The notes: generated from the letters alone by a model not told the origin. Positions 13,210-24,215 are shown, counted from the first letter of the stretch. The stretch is 64,000 bases of DNA from Evernia prunastri (GCA_003184365.1 NKYR01000004.1:434001-498000); one strand, 5' to 3'. Numbers and translations are program-made.

Positions 13210-13271
13210 TCGCGTGTGGTTTTGGGTGAATGTTGAGATAGATCGGGCGGCTGGTATGGTGGTGATGGTGG

Positions 13272-13306
<35 letters not shown>

Positions 13307-13689
13307 GTAGTGTCGGTGTCGGTGTCGGTGTGTCGTCGAGTGGGGCGGGTGCGTCGTTGCATGTTGTGGAATCCCCCCAGCCACTTTTTTTTGTGGCTCC
13401 GGGGAGGTGTGTATGTCTTGGCTGTCACATCACCACCACTTCCACGCCCGCTCCTCTCTAGATCATATATCTCGCGCGCTGCGACGCTGGTAGCATGAAG
13501 CAAGCGCGTGGTGTGCGTGTGTGTGTGTGCCCATAGATCCCGCGGCCGGCTTTGGGGAAGTGTAAGGGGGCTCGGCGCTGGATGTTAGAGGCAGGCTGGT
13601 GTGGATGGGTGGTGAGGGGTGGGAGGTGTGGGAGGTTTGCTGTTTTGGATGTTTGTGGGGTTGGGTTGGTTGAGAGAGTTTGGGGGGGG
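13210..13689. repeat. Low-complexity block, first reading (ends at N gap)
   Basis: A GT-rich block with a GAT trinucleotide run near 13270-13307, GGTGTC units and a G8 run before the gap. The same sequence is read again at 13698-14176. The long methionine- and histidine-rich frames on the two strands are products of the trinucleotide run, not genes. Confidence 0.85.
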
Positions 13690-13697
13690 NNNNNNNN
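13690..13697. other. Assembly gap (8 Ns)
   Basis: Eight undetermined bases between two readings of the same block. Single Ns also occur at 14177, 21283, 23224, 24881, 25669 and 26469. Confidence 0.98.
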
Positions 13698-13759
13698 TCG
13701 CGTGTGGTTTTGGGTGAATGTTGAGATAGATCGGGCGGCTGGTATGGTGGTGATGGTGG

Positions 13760-13797
<38 letters not shown>

Positions 13798-14176
13798 GTA
13801 GTGTCGGTGTCGGTGTCGGTGTGTCGTCGAGTGGGGCGGGTGCGTCGTTGCATGTTGTGGAATCCCCCCAGCCACTTTTTTTTGTGGCTCCGGGGAGGTG
13901 TGTATGTCTTGGCTGTCACATCACCACCACTTCCACGCCCGCTCCTCTCTAGATCATATATCTCGCGCGCTGCGACGCTGGTAGCATGAAGCAAGCGCGT
14001 GGTGTGCGTGTGTGTGTGTGCCCATAGATCCCGCGGCCGGCTTTGGGGAAGTGTAAGGGGGCTCGGCGCTGGATGTTAGAGGCAGGCTGGTGTGGATGGG
14101 TGGTGAGGGGTGGGAGGTGTGGGAGGTTTGCTGTTTTGGATGTTTGTGGGGTTGGGTTGGTTGAGAGAGTTTGGGG
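13698..14176. repeat. Low-complexity block, second reading
   Basis: Repeats 13210-13685 almost base for base, with one extra GAT unit (479 against 476 bases). It ends at a single N at 14177. The likeliest explanation is two overlapping contig ends placed side by side rather than a real tandem duplication. Confidence 0.85.
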
Positions 14177-14177
14177 N

Positions 14178-14936
14178 GGAAGGGAAGGGGAGGGGAGGGG
14201 GAGGGGAAAGGGAAGCGGAGGGGGAGGGGAAAGGGGAGGGTAGGGGGGCGAATGGGAGATGTCATGGATGGTTGATGAACGGGGGAATCGGTTCGTTGGA
14301 TGGTTGTTGGGAAATGAGTCGTTGTCGTGGTTCAGAAGCTTTTATGCTTCTGTGGCGAGGTGAACACTTCTGTGGCGAGGTGGAATTGGCTTCGTCTTCT
14401 GTCACAATTCTGTGGACAATTGGCGGCCGAAACGTCGCAGCGAGATGCCCTACTTCAATGGAGGAGGCTGAGAGGAGAGTTGTTCGCCGGTGGTTCTGGA
14501 CCTCTTTATATGCTGACCAAGACCATTGTTGCTTGTTCTCTGCGCCCCAGCGTCCATGATGGTCTTAATTATGACCTTCTGAATGTGTCCCGCCATGCAG
14601 GATATACCGTTGCTATCACTGGTTCCGCATTTCCATCCCTCGCAGCACCTGGAAAGTTTTGGCATCTCAGAGCCCAGCGGTCTATCGCCTGGATGAACAT
14701 CCAGACCGTTTCGGAGGAAGTTCAACTCTGGGCTTCCTGCAAGCGCGTATAAGGCACATCCAGCATTTCAATCAGCTCGGGAATCCTATACGTGCAAGAG
14801 ATGAGTATTTGCTTTGGACGAGTCGAGTTTCGATGTCAATGATTGGTAGATTATATGTTCGAAGTCGACTTTGAGGTGAAGCTGCGGCGACATAATTTGA
14901 GTATAGCAATGACGGTGATTGGCAGAAGCGTGATAG
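14178..14936. other. Purine tract and non-coding spacer
   Basis: A polypurine tract of about 75 bases (14178-14255, G/A only apart from a single T) follows the N. At 14344-14385 a unit containing cttctgtggcgaggtg occurs twice in tandem. The remainder, up to the F-box gene stop, shows no convincing coding frame. Confidence 0.5.
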
Positions 14937-16379
14937 TCAGGCGTTAGCTTTCTGAATCGAGGAGGCGGCTGTGCAAAAGCATCTTAGATTCTCCGTAACA
15001 TAGTCTTGGGCTGCAGAATCGGGCTGGTCGGATCGCAGATAGGGATGACGACCGCCGTTCTCGACATAGTTTTTGATGTTCCCATGGTGAAGCTCGGGAT
15101 CTCCACGGTCCAAGAATTCAGAAGAATACATTTTGAAGCACAGGAGATGCATTGATTGCATCATACATTCGATCACGCCCTCCCAGGACTCGGTGAGCAA
15201 CTCGACCCATCCAAGTGTAAGTCTAGTCAGGTTGGGCATTGCACGTATGAGAAGAGACAAAAGGTCGGCAGCACTGCTGGCAAAGTTGCACAGCGAGAGC
15301 GTTGTCAACTGGCTCCACTCACCCTCCTTAGGGAATATCTGATCTAAGGTGTAGCGAGCTAGCTCGTTCTTGTCATGGCCTGTTTGAAAAAACAAGTTCA
15401 GGGCTTCTAGGTGATGCATTGAGCCCAACAACAATCGAAGGCCGTCTCTTTTGGGGAATAAGTTCTTGAACTTCTTCGTACGATATGTACAAATATTAAG
15501 AATCAATCTTCTGAGTCCTGAGAAAGCGGCAATATCGAGACCATGAAAGCTGAGGCTGTTCCGCTGGCTTCTATCCAAGACATATTCTGGAATACCGACG
15601 GAAAACTTGTGCCTCACGTCGAAGGAATGGATCTGTCTTCGTGAGCGTATTAGAGCACATATGATCGCCCAATATAGATCTGCCAGATTCTTTGTATGGC
15701 TCCACGGGGACACATAGAACATGCTCCAATTGCGAGCTAAAGGACTGCCGGTTGATCTTTCTAGGATGAGATTCTCGGTAGCATCAAGCTCTTCTTCATA
15801 GTGGGGCCACTGACCGTCCAGTATGACGCTTGAAAGATTTTGGAGTTGCTGCAGACCTGCGACGAGAGTTTCAACGAAGTATCCGTTGTCGGACTGCATA
15901 GCAGCATATTCCTGGTACTTGAGGTGACCCTGATCAATGAACTTATAGTCTTTGCACGTCCTCCAAATCTCGTCCTTCCGCGGTTGAGAGGGATGAGTCT
16001 CCATGAAGTTCACCCACGCATGAACCTCGGGATCTGAACTTCGAGCTTGAAGGACTCGAAAGACATCTATGCGTTGATCAGGTCGATAGCGGTATCTCAT
16101 CTCCATCCAAAGATCGTGAAGGTAATTGATCTTCCTGTATTCCTGCAGAAAGTCGACTGCATCATATCTCAAAGTTTTGACACACTTGCTCAAGACAGGA
16201 TTCTGCGTAATAGCTTTGAAGACCTCGAGATTCTCAGGGTGATTCGAAACGTATGCCTGATCGAAAAGAAGTTCTGTTGCAAACGTGCCCCAAGTCACGG
16301 ACACTAGCCGTACGGACTTGAGGTCACACTTCTTTAATGACTTCAATATGTGCGGGATGAGGTCATTCGGAAGGGCCAT
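14937..16379 (-). CDS. F-box protein (paralogue 1)
   Basis: Single-exon gene, 480 residues. The N-terminal 40 residues form an F-box: MALPNDLIPHILKSLK, then DLKSVRLVS and a conserved W and LLF, the pattern that binds Skp1 in SCF ubiquitin ligases. The rest is a weak leucine-rich region (LTTLSLCNF, LTRLTLGWVELL) of the kind that selects substrates. It is clearly homologous to the neighbouring gene 17307-18797: MALPN(D/E)I, ITQNPVLSKCVKTLRYD against ITQHPVLSKCVRHLEYD, and matching spacing of the Leu repeats. The two genes lie head to tail on the minus strand, so a local duplication is likely. Its promoter carries a dispersed repeat about 105 bp upstream of the ATG (16484-16672). Confidence 0.75.
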   Translation of the reverse strand: MALPNDLIPHILKSLKKCDLKSVRLVSVTWGTFATELLFDQAYVSNHPENLEVFKAITQNPVLSKCVKTLRYDAVDFLQEYRKINYLHDLWMEMRYRYRPDQRIDVFRVLQARSSDPEVHAWVNFMETHPSQPRKDEIWRTCKDYKFIDQGHLKYQEYAAMQSDNGYFVETLVAGLQQLQNLSSVILDGQWPHYEEELDATENLILERSTGSPLARNWSMFYVSPWSHTKNLADLYWAIICALIRSRRQIHSFDVRHKFSVGIPEYVLDRSQRNSLSFHGLDIAAFSGLRRLILNICTYRTKKFKNLFPKRDGLRLLLGSMHHLEALNLFFQTGHDKNELARYTLDQIFPKEGEWSQLTTLSLCNFASSAADLLSLLIRAMPNLTRLTLGWVELLTESWEGVIECMMQSMHLLCFKMYSSEFLDRGDPELHHGNIKNYVENGGRHPYLRSDQPDSAAQDYVTENLRCFCTAASSIQKANA

Positions 16380-16483
16380 TGGTGGAGACGGAAGGAGGAA
16401 GCTGAAAACGTGGATATCGGTATTGCCAAAAACATGCCAAGCCTAGTGCCGATCGGTGCTATCGTAGGGCTGAATTGTGGCGC

Positions 16484-16672
16484 ATCGCCACAGCAGGGCT
16501 AGGGGTCAATCGCTCACACCAATATCGCTATACAGGTACTTCGCGTATGGCATGTGCTTTGCAATATTTCATAATAGGGAGATATAGGTATAGGAGTTTT
16601 TCTAGTTTTGAGATACGAGAATACATCTATACCCTCATGGCCTCTATTCGATGGTTCATCTCGGTCTGAAAT
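16484..16672 (+). repeat. Dispersed repeat, copy A (internally deleted)
   Basis: Matches the inverted copy at 54070-54446. Shared blocks are atcgccacagcag near the start, cgctcacac about 25 bases on, ttgcaatatttcat in the middle, gggagttttt and tacgagaatac further on, and a tctcggtctgaaat end. About 190 bp present in copy B are missing after the middle block. Before copy A there is a near-perfect small inverted repeat (tgtggcg-cat-cgccaca, 16477-16493). No coding capacity; a MITE-like or other short non-autonomous element is my inference. Confidence 0.6.
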
Positions 16673-17306
16673 ACTCTAGGTCAATCATATTATTTGCACG
16701 TTGTTCAGGTCACATATTTTCACGATGATGTGGCAAAGACTAAGCGTGCTTAGATGATGAAGGTGTAAGAGTTACCCTAAGCCTGTCGAAGGAGGAAGGA
16801 GGTCTTTTCTTACAATCCTTTGCTCTTGTATGTTGATGTGCCCTGGCGGAAGGAAATTCTCAGGACTACGTCTACGAAGGAAGGCGGTTGGACGGTTACA
16901 ATGAGATTCATGTGATTTGAGCTTGCTGACCGATTTTCTCAGCTTGAGTCCTCGCCCTTTCGCAAAGGACTTAGGCCTGTTTCTAAGCTACATCGCGAGG
17001 CTGTATATTTCTTAGTTCTGATCCTTCTTTGCAATGCTGTGAAAATCTGCAGCATGACCTCAAAATCCCTCTCGATTACCAGGAAGGTTTCGACTTGACA
17101 CCTTTTCTCACGAGACAGAGCTTGTTCACTGAAGGAAATCTCACCCTCCGTCAACGAATATTGTATCCCGTTCGGTGATTTGGCTGACTATCGACGTTTC
17201 GATTTGTTTGAAGGCTATCGATTGTCCAATTGAAAGTAAGATAGGCCGCGCTCTGCGACGGATAGATCGCTGAGATCTCTCCCGAATGAAAGAAGTGGTC
17301 GCACTC
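16673..17306. other. Spacer between F-box genes
   Basis: About 630 bp downstream of F-box paralogue 2 and upstream of paralogue 1. No coding frame with family similarity seen. Confidence 0.5.
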
Positions 17307-18797
17307 TTAGAGGGTGAAATTAGAGCGCGAAGTGTGGCATTCAATTTCTACCTGCTTCTCCCAGCTAGCCTGGGAACCGTCAATCAATTTCGACCGTGCG
17401 GGCCTAGCAGCCATCAAGGCTTTTCGAGCCACGGAGTCTGGTTCCTCGGAGCGCGTTCTATCCAATTCCGCGAGATTGTTTCGTAGTGATGGTTCAATGT
17501 CCATCATATAATTCTGGGCTACATGGCTCGACTGGTTGGGGGGAAGGCAGGGGTGGTGGCCGCCGTGGATGAGGTACTCTCCGACTCGCCGTAAGAATAT
17601 CGACCTGTAACTCATGAACATCTTCCCGCTGTGGTGGACTAGCGTCGTGTTGTAGGCAATGCCAAAGGAGGATATGCGGTTTGATTGCTTGAGACCTTCG
17701 ATCACACTGTGCCATGTGCCTTCAATTAACTTGATGCCCCCCAGCTTGAGATGCCGCAGCTCAGGCATTTGAAATACGAGTAGATGTAGCAGATCCGAGG
17801 CCGTTGTAGACATCGATTTCAATTTAAGGGTTGTTAGCTGGCTCCAAACCTTGCTCGCTGGGAAAATCTGTTCATGAGTGTAGAGCGTCGGGTCTCGGCC
17901 GGAGACGTGCGACAACCTCAGCCTGAGGGATCTCAAACGGTCCATGGTATCTAGCAGCACTTGAAGGTTTTGCACTTTCTTGAAGATCGTAGGCATACTG
18001 TGGTCGTAGTAACAGGCCAAAGTAATGTCAAAATGTTCGAGCTCCGAAAAAGCTGTAATGTCCAGTCCTGTACGCGAATTGTCCGATGTATCAAATACGT
18101 ATGGGGGTACACCGCACGTTAGTGACCCGATCGGGCCGAGTTTGAATGAGCGAAGCTGCTTTTGAGCTCGGGCGAGAGCAGATGATATGATCAGAAAATG
18201 CCTAGCTCCATCTGGACCTTTCTGCACATTTTTATCATAGATAGAGCACCATCCCTGTGGATCTGGATAGAGTCTGTTCCAGCTGCGAGCCAAAGGAGAA
18301 GTCCTTTCAATATCTCTGTAATTGTAGCTCTGTCTTAACGGCCAGTGAGGTTGAAGGGTCACGGAGGAAAGAGAGGCTAGACGTTTCAAACCTCTCACAA
18401 GGACTCTGGAAAATTGGCCACTTCGAAGAACATCTTGCTGGTAGGTGGCCTGCTCCTGATATTTTCGATATCCTTCGAGGCATTGATGTCGTGCCACAGC
18501 TGATTGGTACAACCGACCTAATTGACCCATATCCTGGCAAAATTCGGCTTGCGAATAGTCGATCAGGAACTCGGCCCCGTCGTATTCGAGGTGGCGGACA
18601 CATTTGCTTAAGACCGGGTGCTGCGTTATCGCTTCAAAGACATCGATGTCTTCCTTCGATGGTGAAATGTAGATGACGTTGAAAAGAAATTCCGCAGCAC
18701 ACAGAGACCAAATCTTCGATACCAGTCTCGCGGATTTGAGGTCAGAAGGTGCGAGAGGTCTCAGGATAGCCAAAAGGATTTCGTTAGGGAGAGCCAT
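17307..18797 (-). CDS. F-box protein (paralogue 2)
   Basis: Single exon. I start at MALPNEILLAILRPL (ATG at 18797), which aligns exactly with the start of paralogue 1; this gives 496 residues. The open frame extends 44 codons further upstream, but that part is Ser-rich low complexity from a GAT/ATC run and is probably 5' UTR. The F-box is at residues 1-40 (LKSARLVSKIW, AAEFLFNVIY) and a degenerate leucine-rich region follows (LTTLKLKSMSTTASDLLHLL, LRHLKLGGIKLIEGTWHSVIEG). Likely role: substrate receptor of an SCF ubiquitin ligase, by family only. It borders the DUF6589/helicase block; the two F-box genes are probably part of the same variable stretch of the chromosome. Confidence 0.75.
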   Translation of the reverse strand: MALPNEILLAILRPLAPSDLKSARLVSKIWSLCAAEFLFNVIYISPSKEDIDVFEAITQHPVLSKCVRHLEYDGAEFLIDYSQAEFCQDMGQLGRLYQSAVARHQCLEGYRKYQEQATYQQDVLRSGQFSRVLVRGLKRLASLSSVTLQPHWPLRQSYNYRDIERTSPLARSWNRLYPDPQGWCSIYDKNVQKGPDGARHFLIISSALARAQKQLRSFKLGPIGSLTCGVPPYVFDTSDNSRTGLDITAFSELEHFDITLACYYDHSMPTIFKKVQNLQVLLDTMDRLRSLRLRLSHVSGRDPTLYTHEQIFPASKVWSQLTTLKLKSMSTTASDLLHLLVFQMPELRHLKLGGIKLIEGTWHSVIEGLKQSNRISSFGIAYNTTLVHHSGKMFMSYRSIFLRRVGEYLIHGGHHPCLPPNQSSHVAQNYMMDIEPSLRNNLAELDRTRSEEPDSVARKALMAARPARSKLIDGSQASWEKQVEIECHTSRSNFTL

Positions 18798-19803
18798 TGG
18801 AAGAAGGGTACTGTTGCCAAAGTAACGAAAGGATGATGATGATGATAAAGATGATGATGATGATGCAAAGTACAGTGCAAAATCGATTCTGCTTACACAT
18901 AACAAGCCGGTGAGGGAAGAAGAGCTCAAGCCAGTGTTGACTTAGAGTGGCGTCCTGTGTCAATGCCGAGAGGATATTCTTTGTCCTCTGACTGAAGCAC
19001 TTTCTGGCTGCGACTCACTAAATAAACGAGGCAAACAGTGTTTGGAAATTTAGTGGCTTCTCCATATTATGGAGTAACTAGCCGCTTTTGAGCGAGAATC
19101 TCCACCATGGGAAAGTATGCGAGGAGAGCGGCCCACTGGACTCCACCAGATTATAGTGGAGTTGCAAGGAAAAATCTCTGCACCTGAGGAGTATAAATAT
19201 AGCGATCTCCTCCTACATAAAATCTTTGCTATACTCCATTCGATTCCACGCTAACAGATAACTGTGGATTTGCCCTAGCCCTAGTTTTATATTCGCCTAG
19301 TTGCATTGTCTCCAATAGCTTTAGACCCCCTGCTTAGGCCGATTTAGCGCCATCTTTAATTTTTTAGTGCATTGTGAGTCGGCCCCGCAGGGGGTCTGCA
19401 CCAAAAACCCCCAGTTTCTTGTATTCTATTCGAGATATGCCAAGATGTGCCAAGGCTACGGCCAAAATCGATTGATGCTAGTTAGAATACCGAAATTTAT
19501 GGTAATATTGACCATTGCAGCTAAATACATCATGATATCACATCTACCATGATGCCGGGAGTCCTCCACTCAGTGATCTGTATAAATATATCATAGCTGA
19601 TAAGCGCCAGCTCCAGCATATGTCCAACTTTCCAACAATACCACCAACATCCGCTTTCCTACCCAGAGACCACAGTAGCATACTCCCTCCCACGTGCCAG
19701 GCTAACCTTATATAGCTAGCTCGATATTCGATGATAGTCTATTTACAAATGGTCTGGTATCTGGTAGCACGTTCTCTATTCCTCACGCTTCACTACATCA
19801 ACA
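18798..19803. other. Left flank of the DUF6589/helicase block, hairpin-rich
   Basis: About 1 kb without a gene. It holds a small inverted repeat ACTCCAC/GTGGAGT (19140-19146 and 19156-19162), TATA-like boxes at 19192-19200 and 19707-19713, and a stronger hairpin at 19323-19397. The TATA at about 19710 lies about 95 nt before the DUF6589 start codon and is a likely promoter. Confidence 0.5.
19323..19397. repeat. Imperfect hairpin, left flank
   Basis: AGACCCCCTGC (19323-19333) pairs perfectly with GCAGGGGGTCT (19387-19397); inside it GGCCGA (19337-19342) pairs with TCGGCC (19379-19384). Such structures occur at ends of some transposons, but this one may also be unrelated. Confidence 0.6.
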
Positions 19804-21282
19804 ATGGACATCCGTCCATCTTCGCCGCTAAGTAGCCCCCCTCCGCCTTCCTCTCCTCCGACTTCCTCTCCTCCGCCTTACTCTCCCCCACATTCTCGCC
19901 ACTCGAGCCTAGAACGCGTTTCATACACAGGAACAGCCAGAAAGCGACCTCGGTTATCTCATCGTCGTCCCCCGCGCTCAGATCAACAGAAACTCGATCA
20001 TATACAATTGGTGATCAAGGAGAACGGGTGGACATTGAGGAATCTGCTTGAGGCATACGAGAAGAATCAGAATGCCACAGAATACCGGACCTCTTGGTCA
20101 CAATTTAAGAAGTTCGCATACAGGAGGTCTACATTAGAAAAGTCGGACTGGGAGAGAATGTTTTCTGTATATGGTATTGATTACGTTGTTCATTATTTCC
20201 GGAAGGAAATGAAGAGGTTAGGGAAGACAGGCTCCTTTGGATCGTTCCAGCATGCGGAAGTGTCCGATCATCTCCGTCTTGGGTCTCTAGAGTCTTTGGA
20301 CTGCCTAGTTCAAGATATGAGCTCCTCTGCGCCTGATTTAGTGCGGTTTCTGCGCCTGCTAGGGAGGCCTGCCCATGATCAGAATAAAGAACCCCCTGAG
20401 CCTGGGCCTCACCAAATTGCGCTGCTCTCTATGCTACTCTATTCGATGCAGCGTAAAAAATGCAACAATCTACCAAGATGCATTGGGATGTATCTTGTGA
20501 ATAGTGGTGTTCAGAAGAGGATTGTTGACATAATGTCTTCAATTGGGCTTTGCGAGTCTTACTCAACGGTCCAAGACGTCCTTAGGGTGGTGACAAATGT
20601 GGGTAAGAAGCAAGTCAGTCTACTTGCCAGAAATCCTTGCGCGAATATGGCTCATGATAACTTCGACTTTCCAGAACACCGATCAGGTGACCGAATAGGC
20701 GACAAGAAGAAGTTTCACAGTATCACTAATGGTATTATATTCATTGGTCATCATATGGAACAAACCGGCCTCCGACAGAGTACCTGGCATCCTGAACGGT
20801 TATTTCAAATCCCGTCGCTTCTGGAACAAATACGACTCGGTGAAGAGGACTTTTACAGGGTATGAGATTCATCTCCATATATACTTCGTTGAGAGCTGAT
20901 GTAGGAAAAGGCTAGGTCTAGATTCTAGTATCAAGCTATCGAGGCCGGCCTACCTGGGATTCGCCACACCGAGCTTGCGGAGTCCATGCACGCTCTTTTC
21001 CCTTGGCCGACTAAAGAGCATCTGCGAATTGCACCAGTAAAAGACCATCCAATGGCTCCTGTCTTTGAAAATGAGGGCACGAACGATGGAACTTTGGCAA
21101 TATGTGGCAACTACATAGAGGACCAATGTCAACTCAAGACTGATGATGAGCGTTGGAGTACATTACTAACTCAATGGCATGGAGATGTGAAAACAATACT
21201 TAGACTTCGATCTGTTCAAGCGCTGAGGAAGAAGACATCACGACAAGCCTACGACACATTGGAATGGATTCATCCTACACTA
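19804..21282 (+). CDS. DUF6589-type protein, 5' part (cut by N at 21283)
   Basis: Exon 19804-20859, 69-nt intron (GTATGA donor, CTAG acceptor, 20860-20928), then exon 20929-21282, which stops at the N. The N-terminal 60 residues are a Ser/Pro-rich low-complexity tail followed by a basic patch (RKRPRLSHRR) that could be a nuclear localisation signal. A helical segment (GWTLRNLLEAYEK) and the start of the DUF6589 region follow. I recognise the family from the downstream signature GLWQLRYNLLKLFHRTHWG, found in the continuation at 22315 onwards. The biochemical role of DUF6589 is unknown to me; it is widespread and repetitive in some fungal genomes. The full protein, reassembled mentally from the overlapping pieces, would be about 1080 residues. 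Confidence 0.65.
20252..21282 (+). repeat. Repeat unit 1a (re-read at 21284-22314)
   Basis: 1031 bases, about 99 percent identical to 21284-22314, immediately separated from it by the single N at 21283. Confidence 0.9.
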
Positions 21283-21283
21283 N

Positions 21284-23223
21284 ATGCGGAAGTGTCCGAT
21301 CATCTCCGTCTTGGGTCTCTAGAGTCTTTGGACTGCCTAGTTCAAGATATGAGCTCCTCTGCGCCTGATTTAGTGCGGTTTCTGCGCCTGCTAGGGAGGC
21401 CTGCCCATAATCAGAATAAAGAACCCCCTGAGCCTGGGCCTCACCAAATTGCGCTGCTCTCTATGCTACTCTATTCGATGCAGCGTAAAAAATGCAACAA
21501 TCTACCAAGATGCATTGGGATGTATCTTGTGAATAGTGGTGTTCAGAAGAGGATTGTTGACATAATGTCTTCAATTGGGCTTTGCGCGTCTTACTCAACG
21601 GTCCAAGACGTCCTTAGGGTGGTGACAAATGTGGGTAAGAAGCAAGTCAGTCTACTTGCCAGAAATCCTTGCGCGAATATGGCTCATGATAACTTCGACT
21701 TTCCAGAACACCGATCAGGTGAACGAATAGGCGACAAGAAGAAGTTTCACAGTATCACTAATGGTATTATATTCATTGGTCATCATATGGAACAAACCAG
21801 CCTCCGACAGAGTACCTGGCATCCTGAACGGTTATTTCAGATCCCGTCGCTTCTGGAACAAATACGACTCGGTGAAGAGGAATTTTACAGGGTATGAGAT
21901 TCATCTCCATATATACTTCGTTGAGAGCTGATGTAGGAAAAGGCTAGGTCTAGATTCTATTATCAAGCTATCGAGGCCGGCCTACCTGGGATTCGCCACA
22001 CCGAGCTTGCGGAGTCCATGCACGCTCTTTTCCCTTGGCCGACTAAAGAGCATCTGCGAATTGCACCAGTAAAATACCATCCAATGGCTCCTGTCTTTGA
22101 AAATGAGGGCACGAACGATGGAACTTTGGCAATATGTGGCAACTACATAGAGGACCAATGTCAACTCAAGACTGATGATGAGCGTTGGAGTACATTACTA
22201 ACTCAATGGCATGGAGATGTGAAAACAATACTTAGACTTCGATCTGTTCAAGCGCTGAGGAAGAAGACATCACGACAAGCCTACGACACATTGGAATGGA
22301 TTCATCCTACACTAGGACTGTGGCAGCTGAGGTACAACTTACTCAAACTATTCCACCGTACTCATTGGGGTGGGAGTCAGCCGTCGGACTCCTCAACCCT
22401 TCAATATGCTGCAGACGCCTGGGGATGAACCAATGTGAACGTACCTACGGACTTTGCGAAGCTGGAAGACCTTCTAATCCACTCTTATCAGGCCCGGATA
22501 CTAGGACTACTTGTCACCCTTAGCGGTCTTGAGTTTACACGGAGAGAAGACGCGGAGGAGTGGGTACAGTCACTTGGCAAGGAAGAAGTGGAGCGTAGAC
22601 TACTGGAAGTGACCGATACATTCAATCCACATGGATTTGATTCTATGGATTCAACTCGTGCACAGAATCAGATCTGGAACAATCATCAGTGCTTTATCCG
22701 ACACATGAATATCTATTTCATGTTGAGATTTTCAATCAAGTTCGCCGACATTGGAACATTGCCTCATGCCCTTCGCGAAGTTGCTATTCTTACACAGGCC
22801 AAAGAGAGCAAGTGCGACAATTACGGTCCGGAACTGCTACGGGTACTTCATGTTCTGGATCCAAAATCATCTGCCATACGCCTTCGCAAGGGATTCTTAG
22901 CCAATATGCTTGTCAATCTGTCTGGGGATCCGGAAAAGAACTTTGAGGTAGATCGTCTTGTGGAGTTTTTAAATAGATTGGTTTCAATTTCAAAGAGAGA
23001 TCGAATGAGTTCTACAAAGCCATTAGAGGAACTCTTGGCTCAGATTGTATTAACAGCCCCGTATCTCTTGGAAAATAAACTCCGACTTGAAAGGACAATT
23101 GGGAGGACTCGTAAAGGAAATCACCCGCCTAAGGATGCATCCGAGGATATCTGGACGATGGCCATGGACCTTTCACGGAAGGACTTTAAGACTCGAAATC
23201 AGCCGGGGTTTTCCGCGTTCCCA
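21284..23223 (+). pseudogene. DUF6589-type protein, second piece (re-reads 20252-21282, then extends)
   Basis: Begins inside the coding frame (position 21284 equals 20252, offset 1032) and runs on past the point where the first piece stops. It differs from the first piece by about eight substitutions in 1031 bases, mostly transversions. Two of its features would damage this copy. The intron acceptor AG is changed to AT at 21960 (the first piece has G at 20928). An in-frame TGA at 22426-22428 stands where the third piece has CGA (23226-23228). The DUF6589 signature GLWQLRYNLLKLFHRTHWG lies just before that stop. The frame is then open to the N at 23224. Confidence 0.65.
22427..23223 (+). repeat. 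Repeat unit 2a (re-read at 23227-24023)
   Basis: 797 bases, four differences seen, separated by the single N at 23224. Confidence 0.9.
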
Positions 23224-23224
23224 N

Positions 23225-24215
23225 ACGAACCAATGTGAACGTACCTACGGACTTTGCGAAGCTGGAAGACCTTCTAATCCACTCTTATCAGGCCCGGATA
23301 CTAGGACTACTTGTCACCCTTAGCGGTCTTGAGTTTACACGGAGAGAAGACGCGGAGGAGTGGGTACAGTCACTTGGCAAGGAAGAAGTGGAGCGTAGAC
23401 TACTGGAAGTGACCGATACATTCAATCCACATGGATTTGATTCTATGGATTCAACCCGTGCACAGAATCAGATCTGGAACAATCATCAGTGCTTTATCCG
23501 ACACATGAATATCTATTTCATGTTGAGATTTTCAATCAAGTTCGCCGACATTGGAACATTGCCTCATGCCCTTCGCGAAGTTGCTATTCTTACACAGGCC
23601 AAAGAGAGCAAGTGCGACAATTACGGTCCGGAACTGCTACGGGTACTTCATGTTCTGGATCCAAACTCATCTGCCATACGCCTTCGCGAGGGATTCTTAG
23701 CCAATATGCTTGTCAATCTGTCTGGGGATCCGGAAAAGAACTTTGAGGTAGATCGTCTTGTGGAGTTTTTAAATAGATTGGTTTCAATTTCAAAGAGAGA
23801 TCGAATGAGTTCTACAAAGCCATTAGAGGAACTCTTGGCTCAGATTGTATGAACAGCCCCGTATCTCTTGGAAAATAAACTCCGACTTGAAAGGACAATT
23901 GGGAGGACTCGTAAAGGAAATCACCCGCCTAAGGATGCATCCGAGGATATCTGGACGATGGCCATGGACCTTTCACGGAAGGACTTTAAGACTCGAAATC
24001 AGCCGGGGTTTTCCGCGTTCCCAGCTGTGAATCTAAGAAAATCCGGCTTCCAATCATTGGGTCAGAATGTCATGAAATACAATCATTCTATATCAAGCGG
24101 CTTATCGTTGGATGAAGAAGATCCAGATAGCCTTGGGGAAGGACAAGAAGAAATTAACAGTACTTCATTTACGGCCGATGAGGAGATGGACCAGCTACTC
24201 CAAGATATTTCCTGA
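23225..24215 (+). pseudogene. DUF6589-type protein, 3' piece (re-reads 22427-23223, then the C-terminus)
   Basis: Offset of 800 from the second piece. It keeps the Arg codon that is TGA in the second piece, but has its own nonsense codon TGA at 23850-23852 where the second piece has TTA (Leu). The C-terminal part (from 24024) is unique: a Gly/Ser/Asp/Glu-rich tail ending in EEMDQLLQDIS at 24215. The remaining three or four differences in 797 bases are single substitutions. An intact copy of this gene would have neither stop, so other functional copies may exist elsewhere in the genome. Confidence 0.65.

Noticed and set aside
13093..14559. Long methionine-, histidine- and isoleucine-run open frames on both strands
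   Set aside because: They are translations of a GAT/ATC trinucleotide run and GT-rich low complexity, lie across N gaps, and appear in both strands.
20252..24023. Repeat-induced point mutation as the cause of the copy differences
   Set aside because: Only a minority of the changes are C-to-T or G-to-A; several are A/C or G/T transversions.
19804..24215. Three tandem DUF6589 genes
   Set aside because: The pieces overlap by constant offsets and extend one another; the simplest reading is one gene in badly joined contigs from several copies.
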